The notes: generated from the letters alone by a model not told the origin. A stretch of DNA of 14,909 nucleotides from Anaerolinea sp. (GCA_020720965.1 DYNS01000024.1:1-14909); one strand, 5' to 3'. Positions 1 through 6,812 are shown, counted from the stretch's first letter. Translations and numbers: made by a program.

Positions 1-1
1 G

Positions 2-154
2 GTGCGGGTGCAGGTTGGCGCAACCGTGTGGCAGACTTCGCTCTTCCCCAAGGACGGGCGTTATCTTGTTCCCCTCCGCGTAAGCGTGCAAAAGGCGGAG
101 AATTTGCATCAGGGGCAGAGGATTTCCCTGGCGCTGGAAGTGGGCGGGCTGTAG
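2..154 (+). CDS. DUF1905-type protein, C-terminal fragment (5' end outside window)
   Basis: An open frame enters from the left edge and stops at TAG 152-154. The 50 visible residues begin VRVQVGATVWQTSLFPKDG and continue through YLVPLRVSVQKAENL to an LEVGGL end. The pattern of a short beta-strand (VRVQV), then a W-x-TSLFP-x-DG segment, then YLVPL and a V-x-KAE-x-L stretch matches the C-terminal half of the small DUF1905 domain as I remember it. These domains are usually around 90-100 residues and of unknown biochemical function. The first in-frame GTG codons lie inside the conserved strand and are unlikely to be starts, so the gene is cut by the window edge. It converges on the ABC transporter gene with only 8 bases between the stop codons and no hairpin between them. 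No function is assigned. Confidence 0.72.
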   Translation: MRVQVGATVWQTSLFPKDGRYLVPLRVSVQKAENLHQGQRISLALEVGGL

Positions 155-162
155 GTATTTCT

Positions 163-2049
163 TTAGGCTGCCGCAAACTGACTGTTATACAACTCGGCGT
201 AGAAGCCGCCTTTTTGCAGCAGGTCTTCGTGCCTGCCTTGCTCCACAATGTCACCTTCTTTTAGTACCAGTATCCAATCTGCATCGCGGATGGTGGAGAG
301 GCGGTGGGCAATAACAAAACTGGTGCGCCCGCTCATCAGGCGGCGCATGGCTTCTTGAATCAGCAATTCGGTATGGGTATCGACCGAGCTGGTCGCTTCA
401 TCCAAAATGAGCATGGGCGGGTTGCTGAGGAAGGCGCGGGCAATGGTGAGAAGTTGTTTTTGCCCGGCAGAGATGTTACTGGTTTCCTCGTTGAGGGTCA
501 TCTGGTAGCCGCCTGGCAGGGCGCGGATGAAGTGGTCGGCGTGGGCGGTTTGGGCGGCGGCAATGACTTGTTCTTCGGTGGCGTTTTCTTGCCCGTAGCG
601 AATATTCTCCAAAATGGTTCCGTTAAACAGCCAGGTATCTTGCAGCACCATGCCAAACTGACGGCGCAGGTCGGCGCGGCGGTAGGCGCGAATATCCTGC
701 CCATCCAACAGGATGGCTCCGGCGTTTACATCGTAAAAGCGCATGAGAAGCTTGACGAGGGTGGTTTTACCTGCGCCAGTCGGTCCCACAATGGCAACCC
801 GTTTGCCCGGTTGCACATGAGCAGAAAAATTCTGGATGATGGTTTTTTCCGGGCTATAGCCAAACTGCACCTCCCGAAACTCCACCTGTCCCTGGGCGCG
901 TTCCAGCGCCAAAGGAGATTCGGCTTCCGGGGCTTCTTCCTTCTCTTCCAAAAATTCAAAAACCCTCTCGGCGGCGGCGGCGGTTTGTTGCAAAACGTTG
1001 GAGATGTTCGCCAACTGCATGAGAGGCTGGTTAAACGAGCGCACATATTGGATGAAGGCTTGAATATCCCCCACCGTAATTGCCTGGCGCACTGCCAGAT
1101 AGCCGCCCACCACCACAACCCCTACATAACCCAGGTTGCCCACAAAGCTCATCATCGGCATCATCACCCCGGAAAGGAACTGTGACTTCCAGGCGGTGAC
1201 GTAGAGGGTGTTGTTGAGGGCGCTAAAGGTCTCAATGCTGCGGGCTTCTGCGCCAAAGGCTTTTACCTCGGTGTGACCGCTGAACATTTCTTCGATATGC
1301 CCGTTGACATGCCCTAACGTATCCTGCTGTTCGCGGAAGTAACCCTGCGAGCGCCGCACGATGAATTGCACAATCCCCAACGTGAGGGGGATGATGAGCA
1401 GGCTGACGAGGGTCATCTGCCACGAGATGCTGAACATCATCAGCAACACGCCCACCACCGTAACAACCGAAGAAATAATTTGCGAAAGACTCTGGCTCAG
1501 GGTCTGGTTCACCGTATCCACATCGTTGGTGACGCGGGAGAGAATTTCGCCGTGATTGGTTCCGTCAAAATAGCGCAGCGGCATCCGGTTCACCTTCTCG
1601 GAAATATCGCGCCGAAAACGGTAGGTAATATCCACTGCCACGCCGGTCATCACCCAGCCCTGAATGTACGCCAAAATCGCCGAAAGCAGGTACAGCGCCA
1701 GGGCGCTGAGCAAAATTTGCCCAATGGCGGCAAAATCGATTCCTGCGCCGCCGCCAGCCATCTGCGCTGTCACACCCTCGAAGAGTTTGGTGGTGGCGTT
1801 GCCCAAAATTTTGGGTCCAAAAATGGAGAATATTGTCGAAGCAATCGAAAGCGCAATGACGAGCGCCGTCACCGCCTTGTACGCGCCCAGGTAGCCCACC
1901 AACTTGAGCATGGTTCCCTTAAAATCGCGCGCCGATTCGCCCTTCATCATTGCCATCGGTCCGCCTCGCCCCATCGGACCTCCATGCCCTCCGCCCATTG
2001 CTCCTTCGCGGCGCGGGGTTGCATTTTTATTCGGTGTAGAGGCGTTCAT
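163..2049 (-). CDS. ABC exporter half-transporter, catalytic-site subunit (LmrD/TM288-like)
   Basis: 628-residue fused membrane and ATPase half-transporter, expected to export lipophilic compounds as a heterodimer with the upstream-encoded 740-residue subunit. A Gly/Met-rich N-terminal tail (about residues 18-36) precedes a six-helix ABC membrane domain (about 45-350). The nucleotide-binding domain has Walker A GPTGAGKTT (K428), Walker B LILDE (E551 present) and switch histidine H582 in IAHRL. Its signature is ISAGQ (526-530) instead of LSGGQ. Intact Walker/His residues with an altered signature are the hallmark of the TM288/LmrD-type partner. Its own Walker motifs should pair with the partner's good VSGGQ to form the active ATP site. 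The start chosen at 2049 overlaps the upstream stop as ATGA, with AGGAGG seven bases before it. The frame extends upstream to 2103, but only inside the preceding gene. The substrate is unknown; the MarR neighbour suggests drug efflux. Confidence 0.93.
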   Translation of the reverse strand: MNASTPNKNATPRREGAMGGGHGGPMGRGGPMAMMKGESARDFKGTMLKLVGYLGAYKAVTALVIALSIASTIFSIFGPKILGNATTKLFEGVTAQMAGGGAGIDFAAIGQILLSALALYLLSAILAYIQGWVMTGVAVDITYRFRRDISEKVNRMPLRYFDGTNHGEILSRVTNDVDTVNQTLSQSLSQIISSVVTVVGVLLMMFSISWQMTLVSLLIIPLTLGIVQFIVRRSQGYFREQQDTLGHVNGHIEEMFSGHTEVKAFGAEARSIETFSALNNTLYVTAWKSQFLSGVMMPMMSFVGNLGYVGVVVVGGYLAVRQAITVGDIQAFIQYVRSFNQPLMQLANISNVLQQTAAAAERVFEFLEEKEEAPEAESPLALERAQGQVEFREVQFGYSPEKTIIQNFSAHVQPGKRVAIVGPTGAGKTTLVKLLMRFYDVNAGAILLDGQDIRAYRRADLRRQFGMVLQDTWLFNGTILENIRYGQENATEEQVIAAAQTAHADHFIRALPGGYQMTLNEETSNISAGQKQLLTIARAFLSNPPMLILDEATSSVDTHTELLIQEAMRRLMSGRTSFVIAHRLSTIRDADWILVLKEGDIVEQGRHEDLLQKGGFYAELYNSQFAAA

Positions 2050-4268
2050 GCCAATTCCTCCTGACTTAATTGCGAGAGTGCAATATCTCTGTACACGGTA
2101 CAAGTCTCCATCAATTCGCGATGAGCGCCTTTGCCCACAATCCGCCCTTCGTCCAAAACAATAATTTGCTCGGCATCCTTAATAGTTGCCACCCGCTGCG
2201 AGACGATGAAGACCGTACTTTGCGCCACAAACTGTTTTAGAGCGCGGCGCAGGGCGGCATCGGTCTTAAAATCTAGAGCCGAGAAACTATCGTCAAAAAT
2301 GTAAATGGGAGCGCGGCGCACCAGAGCGCGGGCAATTGCCAATCGCTGACGCTGACCGCCGGAAACATTCGTCCCGCCCTGAGAAATCTCTGCCTGCATC
2401 CCCTCCGGGCGCGAAGTGAGAATTTCCCCGCCCTGAGCGGCTTCCAGGGCTTGCAGCAGTGCCTCCTCTGAGGCAGTTTGCCCGCCAAAACGCAGGTTGC
2501 TTTCAATCGTCCCGGTGAACAGGTTGCTGCGCTGAGGCACATAGCCAATTTGGGCGCGTAACTCTGCCTGCGGCACCGAGCGAATATCCACTCCGTCCAC
2601 TTTCACCGCGCCGGAGGTTACGTCATAAAAGCGGGGGATGAGCCGCACAATGGAAGATTTTCCAGAGCCGGTTGTGCCGATGAAGGCAGTCATTGCGCCG
2701 GGGCGGGCAGTGAAGCTGATGTCGTGCAGTACGTCTTCTTCCGCATCCGGGTAGTGGAAGGAGACGTTTTCAAAACGCACCTCCCCGCCAAAAGGTTGGG
2801 CAAAATGCTGCGGTTCCTGCGGCTCGGCAATGGTCGGCTTTGTTTCCAGCACTTCCGCAATCCGGTCTGCGGAGACAGAGGCGCGGGGCAGGATGATGAA
2901 CATCATGGACATGAACATGAAGGCGAAGAAGATTTGCATGGTGTACTGCATAAACGCCATCATATCGCCCACTTGCATTTGCGCGTCTGCCACCTGGTAC
3001 GCGCCCACCCACACCACCAACAAAGAGACGGCGCTCATCAGGAACATCATCACCGGCATCAAAATCACCATCACGCGGCTGATGAAGAGCATGTTGGCGG
3101 TCAAGTCACGGTTGGCATGGTCGAAGCGTTTTTCTTCAAAGGGTTGGCGGTTAAAGGCGCGGACGACCATGATGCCTATCAGGTTTTCGCGCATCACCCG
3201 GTTCAGGTTATCGGTAAGGGTCTGAATGCGCTTAAAGCGTGGCAGGGCAACCGCAAAGACGGAAAGAATCATGCCGAGCAGTAAAGTGACCATGAGGGCG
3301 ATAATCCACCACATGGAAGGGGCGGTATTGAGGGCACGTATCATCCCGCCGATGCCGATGATGGGGGCGTAGAACACCATCCGCAAAATCATCATCGTCA
3401 CCATTTGCAGTTGGGTTACATCGTTGGTGGCGCGGGTGATGAGGGAGGCGGTGGAGAATTTTTCAATTTCTGCGTTGGCAAAATGCGAGACGCGCACAAA
3501 CACCCCTTCTCGCAGGTCTCGCGCCACCCCTGCCGCCACCCGCGCCGAGATAAGCCCGACCAAAATGGTGGCAGTGACGGAGATGAAGGTGATGAAGAGC
3601 ATGATGGCGCCGGTTTGCAGGATGTAGTTGCTTTGGGCAGTGGCTAAATCCATCCCCAGGGCTTGGTATTCCGCTTTGGTGGCGGCAATGCTCATTTGGA
3701 TGGTTACGCTTTCGCCCAGGGCGGCAAATTGTTGTTGCAGGGCGGCGCTCATGGCGGCGCGTTGGTCGGCGGGCATTTGCTCCAGCAGGAGGAACAAGTC
3801 TGTGCCGGGGGGCAGGGCAGAAAGGTTGAAGCCAAGAGCCTGCCCCAAAACGGCGGCGCGCTGCGGGTCGGTTTGGATTTGTTGCAGGGCGGAGATGGCT
3901 AACAGGCTGCGCGAGAGAATCGGCTCCAGGGCGGCGCGTTCTTCTTCTTCCAAAGGTTGCAGGAGATAAATCTCCTGCCCGTTTTGGAGGGGGTACAGCG
4001 CCGGGTCGGATTCTGTTTGCAGGAGGTAAGCCGCCTGCACCCGCTCTTGTTCCTGTGAGTTGAGGAATAGGCTGAGGCGCTGATAGGTGACGGGGCGCAG
4101 GGCGGTGGGCAGAACCTCTGCCACGCCGCCTTGTTGAATGCCGATATTGACGATTTTGGAGAGGTAGTCTGGCAGGGTGAGGTCTGCATTGGCTTGCACA
4201 AACAGCAGAAGTACCGAAGCCAGAATGGGCAGGGTGTAGCGGCGAATGTAGGGGAAGAGTTTGAGCAT
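2046..4268 (-). CDS. ABC exporter half-transporter, degenerate-site subunit with large extracytoplasmic insert (LmrC/TM287-like)
   Basis: 740-residue fused permease-ATPase, partner of the downstream 628-residue subunit. TM1 lies at about residues 11-30. It is followed by LPDYLSKIVNIGIQQGG and a roughly 165-residue hydrophilic region (about 45-215) before TM2 (219-241), where the ABC exporter fold normally has a short loop. The ATPase domain has Walker A GTTGSGKSS (K537) and a canonical VSGGQ signature (635-639). The catalytic Walker B glutamate is replaced by aspartate (FDD, D660), and the switch histidine by glutamine (SQR, Q691). These two substitutions are the known marks of the non-hydrolysing site in heterodimeric exporters. 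The start at 4268 lies nine bases after the marR stop. There is no strong Shine-Dalgarno sequence (at best GGAAAG overlapping the marR end), so translational coupling is likely. Confidence 0.93.
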   Translation of the reverse strand: MLKLFPYIRRYTLPILASVLLLFVQANADLTLPDYLSKIVNIGIQQGGVAEVLPTALRPVTYQRLSLFLNSQEQERVQAAYLLQTESDPALYPLQNGQEIYLLQPLEEEERAALEPILSRSLLAISALQQIQTDPQRAAVLGQALGFNLSALPPGTDLFLLLEQMPADQRAAMSAALQQQFAALGESVTIQMSIAATKAEYQALGMDLATAQSNYILQTGAIMLFITFISVTATILVGLISARVAAGVARDLREGVFVRVSHFANAEIEKFSTASLITRATNDVTQLQMVTMMILRMVFYAPIIGIGGMIRALNTAPSMWWIIALMVTLLLGMILSVFAVALPRFKRIQTLTDNLNRVMRENLIGIMVVRAFNRQPFEEKRFDHANRDLTANMLFISRVMVILMPVMMFLMSAVSLLVVWVGAYQVADAQMQVGDMMAFMQYTMQIFFAFMFMSMMFIILPRASVSADRIAEVLETKPTIAEPQEPQHFAQPFGGEVRFENVSFHYPDAEEDVLHDISFTARPGAMTAFIGTTGSGKSSIVRLIPRFYDVTSGAVKVDGVDIRSVPQAELRAQIGYVPQRSNLFTGTIESNLRFGGQTASEEALLQALEAAQGGEILTSRPEGMQAEISQGGTNVSGGQRQRLAIARALVRRAPIYIFDDSFSALDFKTDAALRRALKQFVAQSTVFIVSQRVATIKDAEQIIVLDEGRIVGKGAHRELMETCTVYRDIALSQLSQEELA
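2057..2062 (-). promoter_or_regulatory. Shine-Dalgarno site fixing the start of the 628-residue ABC subunit
   Basis: On the minus strand AGGAGG stands seven bases before the ATG at 2049. It lies inside the end of the upstream ABC gene. With the ATGA stop/start overlap at 2046-2049 it decides between this start and the longer frame beginning at 2103. Confidence 0.85.
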
Positions 4269-4277
4269 AGGTTTGTT

Positions 4278-4715
4278 TTAGCTTTCCAGTTGGTTTGCCT
4301 TTTGGATGAGAATTTGCAAGGCGGCGCTGACTTGTTCCTGTTCGGCGGGGGGCAGGCGTTCTGCCAGTTCTTCCAGCCAACCCTGACGGGCTGCCATGCC
4401 CTCCCGCACAATTTGCTCTCCGGCGGGGGTGAGGACGACCCTTTTGTTGCGCCGGTCTGAGGGGTCTTCTGTCCGCAGGGCAAGCCCTTGTTGCACCAGT
4501 TTTTCCAGCAGTTGGCTGGCGGCGGCGGAGGTTACGCCCATTTCTTCGCCCAGGTCTGTAATTCCGCAGGTGCCTTTGTGGTGAATGCGGAGCAGGGCGT
4601 TGAGCTGCGCCAGGGAGTGGTTTTTCTCTTTGGCGTAGAGCATAAAGTTCCGCATGGAATGGCGCATGACAACGCGCATCCACTCGTGCAGGGTTTGGTT
4701 GAGAGGGGGGGACAT
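4278..4715 (-). CDS. MarR-family transcriptional regulator
   Basis: 145 residues, a normal length for MarR dimeric winged-helix repressors. After an N-terminal helix region (about 1-45), the DNA-binding domain runs through ITDLGEEMGVTSAAASQLLEKLVQQGL (helix-turn-helix) to the wing RTEDPSDRRNKRVVLTPAG, whose DxRxxR-type basic tip is typical of the family. The C-terminal helices (about 105-145) would complete the dimer interface. It is the first gene of an operon with two ABC exporter genes, only nine bases from the next start. It therefore most likely senses a toxic ligand and derepresses the exporter, and may regulate itself through the dyad covering its promoter. A GAAGG Shine-Dalgarno sequence sits seven to eight bases before the ATG. 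The inducing ligand cannot be told from sequence. Confidence 0.92.
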   Translation of the reverse strand: MSPPLNQTLHEWMRVVMRHSMRNFMLYAKEKNHSLAQLNALLRIHHKGTCGITDLGEEMGVTSAAASQLLEKLVQQGLALRTEDPSDRRNKRVVLTPAGEQIVREGMAARQGWLEELAERLPPAEQEQVSAALQILIQKANQLES

Positions 4716-4747
4716 TGGTTTAGCCTTCTTGATAGTTAAGCGGGCTG

Positions 4748-4772
4748 AAATATAAAGTCTGCTTTTGTATTT
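4748..4772. promoter_or_regulatory. Candidate MarR operator: 25-base imperfect dyad over the marR promoter
   Basis: The segment from the last base of the -35 to just past the -10 forms an inverted repeat. AAATA and TATTT are the outer arms, AAA/TTT lie inside, and 9 of 12 base pairs match about a central base. A second, weaker dyad (CTT-n-A-n3-T-n-AAG on the minus strand, 4728-4740) lies just downstream of the predicted start. MarR proteins usually bind imperfect dyads that overlap their own promoter, so this is the natural site for autoregulation. Binding is inferred from position and symmetry only. Confidence 0.5.
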
Positions 4773-4777
4773 GTCAA
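4749..4777 (-). promoter_or_regulatory. Sigma-70 type promoter of the marR-ABC operon
   Basis: Read on the minus strand: TTGACA (4777-4772), a 17-base spacer, then TATATT (4754-4749). This is a perfect -35 and a five-of-six -10 at ideal spacing. The predicted transcription start is near 4742, leaving a leader of about 26 bases before the marR ATG. Confidence 0.85.
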
Positions 4778-4789
4778 GGTGGGGGAAAC

Positions 4790-4824
4790 AAAAAAGACGA
4801 GGCGACTTCTGCCTCGTCTTTTTT
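4790..4824 (-). terminator. Intrinsic terminator after the osmC-like gene
   Basis: A perfect 14-base inverted repeat (arms 4790-4803 and 4811-4824) encloses a 7-base loop. The core stem is GACGAGGC/GCCTCGTC. A run of six A on one side and six T on the other means it can end transcription in either direction. It lies 12 bases downstream of the osmC-like stop and just upstream of the marR promoter, so it insulates the two units. Confidence 0.92.
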
Positions 4825-4836
4825 GTAGTCTTTCTC

Positions 4837-5256
4837 TTAGCCCAAAAGGGTCGCCGTCAGGCGAATCTCTGCCCCTGCCAGCACTTTGGAAACCGGGCAA
4901 CCGGCCTTGGCGGCGGCGGCTTTTTCCTGAAAGGCTTCTGCGCTCATGCCGGGGATTTCGGCTTCGCAGTTGAGTTCAATCAGGCTGATGGTCGGTCCTT
5001 CGGTCAGGTGAACGGTGGCGCTCGTGCGGATGCTTTCTGCCTTAAAACCTTCTTTGCTGAGCAGGGCAGAAAGGAACATGGAGAAGCATCCGGCGTGGGC
5101 TGCGCCAATTAACTCTTCCGGGTTGGTTCCGGGTCCGCTTTGAAAGCGGGAAGCAAAGGTGAAGGGACCTTCGTAAGCGCCGCTGCCTAGCTTCATGCTG
5201 CCTGCGCCTTCTTTCAATGTGCCTTTCCATTCGGCGTAAGATGTACGGGTGGTCAT
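4837..5256 (-). CDS. osmC: OsmC-family organic hydroperoxide reductase
   Basis: 139 residues, the standard length for OsmC/Ohr thiol peroxidases, which reduce organic hydroperoxides in the cytoplasm as intertwined dimers. The two redox cysteines of the family are present: C57 in ELIGAAHAGCFSM and C120 in AKAGCPVSKVL. The activating arginine (R37 in ASRFQSGPGTNPEEL) and glutamate (E48) are also there. The ELIGAAHAGCFSMFLSALL segment resembles OsmC more than Ohr. A third cysteine (C97) is not part of the known site. The start at 5256 has AGAGGA six bases before it. The gene stands alone, with its own promoter and a strong terminator, between the marR operon and a sugar transferase gene. OsmC versus a related YhfA-type subgroup cannot be settled by eye. 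Confidence 0.9.
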   Translation of the reverse strand: MTTRTSYAEWKGTLKEGAGSMKLGSGAYEGPFTFASRFQSGPGTNPEELIGAAHAGCFSMFLSALLSKEGFKAESIRTSATVHLTEGPTISLIELNCEAEIPGMSAEAFQEKAAAAKAGCPVSKVLAGAEIRLTATLLG

Positions 5257-5301
5257 GGGGTGTCCTCTTTTTTTTGTGGATGGTTTGGGTGCAATGAGGC
5301 T

Positions 5302-5310
5302 AGTATAGCA
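5302..5310 (-). promoter_or_regulatory. Extended -10 promoter of the osmC-like gene
   Basis: On the minus strand TGCTATACT is a full extended -10 element (TGn followed by TATACT, five of six). No -35 stands at 17 bases; the nearest TTGATA is 20 bases away. The predicted start near 5295 gives a leader of about 39 bases. Confidence 0.65.
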
Positions 5311-5318
5311 TGTATTTG

Positions 5319-5331
5319 GATAATTTTTATC
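5319..5331. promoter_or_regulatory. Inverted repeat upstream of the osmC-like promoter
   Basis: GATAA-3 bases-TTATC is a perfect five-base dyad lying about 12 bases upstream of the -10 hexamer, in the -35 region of the osmC-like promoter. It is placed where a repressor or activator would act. It does not match the OhrR operator as I know it. In this AT-rich spacer a chance dyad is possible. Confidence 0.35.
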
Positions 5332-5350
5332 AAAATAATATTAAAAAAAT

Positions 5351-5959
5351 TCACTCGTTTCCCCTAAATTCTTCCATCGTTGCGTGCCCCGGCTGAGAGA
5401 TTCCCTCCCGTTTTAGCACTTTGGCAAGGGTCATCCAGATAATTTTGACATCCAGCCCCAGACTCCAATGCTCCACGTACCACACATCCAACCGGAACTT
5501 TTCCTGCCAGGTGAGGGCGTTGCGCCCATTGACCTGCGCCCAGCCGGTGATGCCGGGCAAAACCTCGTGCCGGCGGGCTTGTTCGGGGGAGTAACGCGGC
5601 AGGTATTGCATCAGCAGGGGGCGGGGTCCTACCAAAGACATCTCCCCGCGCAGGACGTTGAACAGTTCTGGCAGTTCGTCCAGGCTGCTGGCGCGTAAGA
5701 AACGCCCCAGAGGGGTAAGGCGCTCAGCATCGGGCAGTAAGGCTCCATCCTCATTGCGGGCATCCGTCATTGTCCGAAATTTGTAGATGTAGAAGGGTGT
5801 GCCCCCATAGCCGGGGCGTAACTGCTTAAAAAAGACCGGCTTGCCATGTTGCAACCTCACCCAAATGACCAGCAGGAGCAAAAGGGGAGAAAACAGCAGG
5901 AGGGCAAGCAGAGCAAAGAACAGGTCGAAGGCGCGTTTGGCGAGGGGAATTTTGGGCAT
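5351..5959 (-). CDS. PglC-like monotopic phosphoglycosyl transferase (bacterial sugar transferase)
   Basis: 202 residues, the minimal size of the PglC class. These enzymes move a sugar-1-phosphate from a UDP-sugar to undecaprenyl phosphate at the inner face of the membrane, the first step of many glycan pathways. A single hydrophobic re-entrant helix (about 10-34) carries the S24-P25 break typical of the class. It is followed by RPGYGGTPFYIYKFRTM, the catalytic Asp-Glu pair D94-E95 in SLDELPELFNVLRGEMSLVGPRPLL, and PGITGWAQVNGRN. The tail VLKREGISQPGHATMEEF resembles Campylobacter PglC, which uses UDP-diacetylbacillosamine; substrate identity here is inference. No glycosyltransferase, flippase or sugar-modifying gene lies beside it. 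No clear Shine-Dalgarno sequence precedes the start. A -10-like TAGAAT (5980-5975) would give a leader of under ten bases. Confidence 0.9.
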   Translation of the reverse strand: MPKIPLAKRAFDLFFALLALLLFSPLLLLLVIWVRLQHGKPVFFKQLRPGYGGTPFYIYKFRTMTDARNEDGALLPDAERLTPLGRFLRASSLDELPELFNVLRGEMSLVGPRPLLMQYLPRYSPEQARRHEVLPGITGWAQVNGRNALTWQEKFRLDVWYVEHWSLGLDVKIIWMTLAKVLKREGISQPGHATMEEFRGNE

Positions 5960-5974
5960 GGGTTTAGGGGCAAA

Positions 5975-5980
5975 ATTCTA
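5975..5980 (-). promoter_or_regulatory. Possible -10 of the PglC-like gene
   Basis: TAGAAT (five of six) on the minus strand lies 15 bases before the ATG at 5959, predicting a start near 5968 and a very short leader. No -35 is recognisable. Support is position and absence of a Shine-Dalgarno sequence. Confidence 0.4.
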
Positions 5981-6018
5981 CCATGCAAAACTTTTACGCG
6001 CTTCACAGGTGCTTTGGG

Positions 6019-6024
6019 TATAAT
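6019..6024 (+). promoter_or_regulatory. -10 of the response-regulator gene
   Basis: A perfect TATAAT, predicting a transcription start near 6031 and a leader of about 23 bases that carries the GGAG Shine-Dalgarno site (6044-6047). There is no good -35. Upstream, CTT-beginning heptamers at 5991, 6001 and 6012 recur at 10-11 base steps. This resembles the tandem repeats bound by OmpR/PhoB-type regulators, but the match between copies is weak. Confidence 0.55.
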
Positions 6025-6053
6025 CTCTTTGTGCAAGCAAAATGGAGAAAAAA

Positions 6054-6734
6054 ATGAACGAGAAAATTCTAATTATCGAAGACGACCAGGCAATCCTTAA
6101 ACTTTTGCAGCGCGGGCTGGCATACGAGGGCTATATGGTGGATGTCGCCACCGATGGGCGCACCGGGCTTAACCTGGCGCGGGACCGCAGCCCCGACCTG
6201 GTTGTGCTGGATTGGATGCTGCCCGGCATGGACGGGTTGGAAGTTTGTCATCGTCTGCGCCTGGGGGGCAACATGCCCATTCTCATGCTCACCGCTAAAG
6301 ACACCATTCAAGACCGGGTGCAAGGGTTGGATGCCGGGGCGGATGATTACATGGTGAAACCCTTCAACCTGGATGAGCTCCTCGCCCGCATCCGCGCCCT
6401 GCTGCGCCGCACCCAGCCAGAACGGGTTCAGGTTCTTAAATTTTCCGACCTCACCCTGGATACCGGCTCCCGCGAAGCCACACGCGGCAGCAAACTGATT
6501 CAACTCACCGCAAAAGAATATGAACTGCTGGAATTGTTCATGCGTCACCCCAAGCAAGTCCTCACCCGCGAAGTCATCTTCGACCGGGTGTGGGGCTACG
6601 ACTTTGGCGGAGAAAGCAACGTGCTGGAAGTGTACATTCGCTACCTGCGCCAGAAACTGGACGACAACGAAAGCCTGCCTCGCCTCATCCACACCGTGCG
6701 CGGTGTGGGGTACGTCCTGCGAGAAACCGCCTGA
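6054..6734 (+). CDS. OmpR/PhoB-family response regulator
   Basis: 226 residues. An N-terminal receiver domain (about 1-115) has the acidic pair D10-D11, phospho-acceptor D53 in LVVLDWMLPGMDG, T80 and K102 in VKPF, so it should be phosphorylated normally. A winged-helix DNA-binding domain (about 130-226) follows, with LTAKEYELLELFMRHP, the recognition-helix region SNVLEVYIRYLRQKL and the closing hairpin IHTVRGVGYVL. The start at 6054 is preferred because GGAG stands six bases before it. An in-frame ATG four codons upstream (6042) overlaps that site. It lies directly before a histidine kinase and diverges from the PglC-like gene across a 94-base spacer. The target genes and signal are not visible. 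Confidence 0.94.
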   Translation: MNEKILIIEDDQAILKLLQRGLAYEGYMVDVATDGRTGLNLARDRSPDLVVLDWMLPGMDGLEVCHRLRLGGNMPILMLTAKDTIQDRVQGLDAGADDYMVKPFNLDELLARIRALLRRTQPERVQVLKFSDLTLDTGSREATRGSKLIQLTAKEYELLELFMRHPKQVLTREVIFDRVWGYDFGGESNVLEVYIRYLRQKLDDNESLPRLIHTVRGVGYVLRETA

Positions 6735-6750
6735 AAACCACTCTCTCCCC

Positions 6751-6777
6751 ATCCCCTCCACCCGGAGGGGATTTTTT
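6751..6777 (+). terminator. Intrinsic terminator between response regulator and kinase
   Basis: ATCCCCTCC (6751-6759) pairs with GGAGGGGAT (6764-6772) over a four-base loop, and a run of six T follows (6772-6777). It sits 16 bases after the regulator stop and 35 bases before the kinase start, so much of the regulator transcript should end here. Confidence 0.88.
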
Positions 6778-6800
6778 AGCCTTCTCTCATCTGCCCCGCG

Positions 6801-6806
6801 TATAAT
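6801..6806 (+). promoter_or_regulatory. -10 of the kinase gene, predicted leaderless start
   Basis: A perfect TATAAT ends six bases before the kinase ATG. With the usual -12 to -7 placement, +1 falls exactly on the A of that ATG (6813). No Shine-Dalgarno sequence lies before the ATG. A -35 is not evident. Confidence 0.6.
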
Positions 6807-6812
6807 CGCTAC

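Noticed and set aside
304..1185. 293-codon plus-strand frame inside the ABC gene
   Set aside because: Antisense shadow of the ATPase domain; Gly/His-rich with no domain.
2050..2103. Longer start for the 628-residue ABC subunit
   Set aside because: The extra 18 residues lie within the upstream gene and lack a ribosome site, while AGGAGG precedes the ATG at 2049.
3463..4683. 406-codon minus-strand frame overlapping marR and the 740-residue ABC gene
   Set aside because: Arg/Pro/His-rich shadow in another frame of the same strand; both real genes are clear family members with better starts.
6069..6761. 230-codon frame antisense to the response regulator
   Set aside because: Shadow of a highly conserved gene; no domain and no ribosome site.
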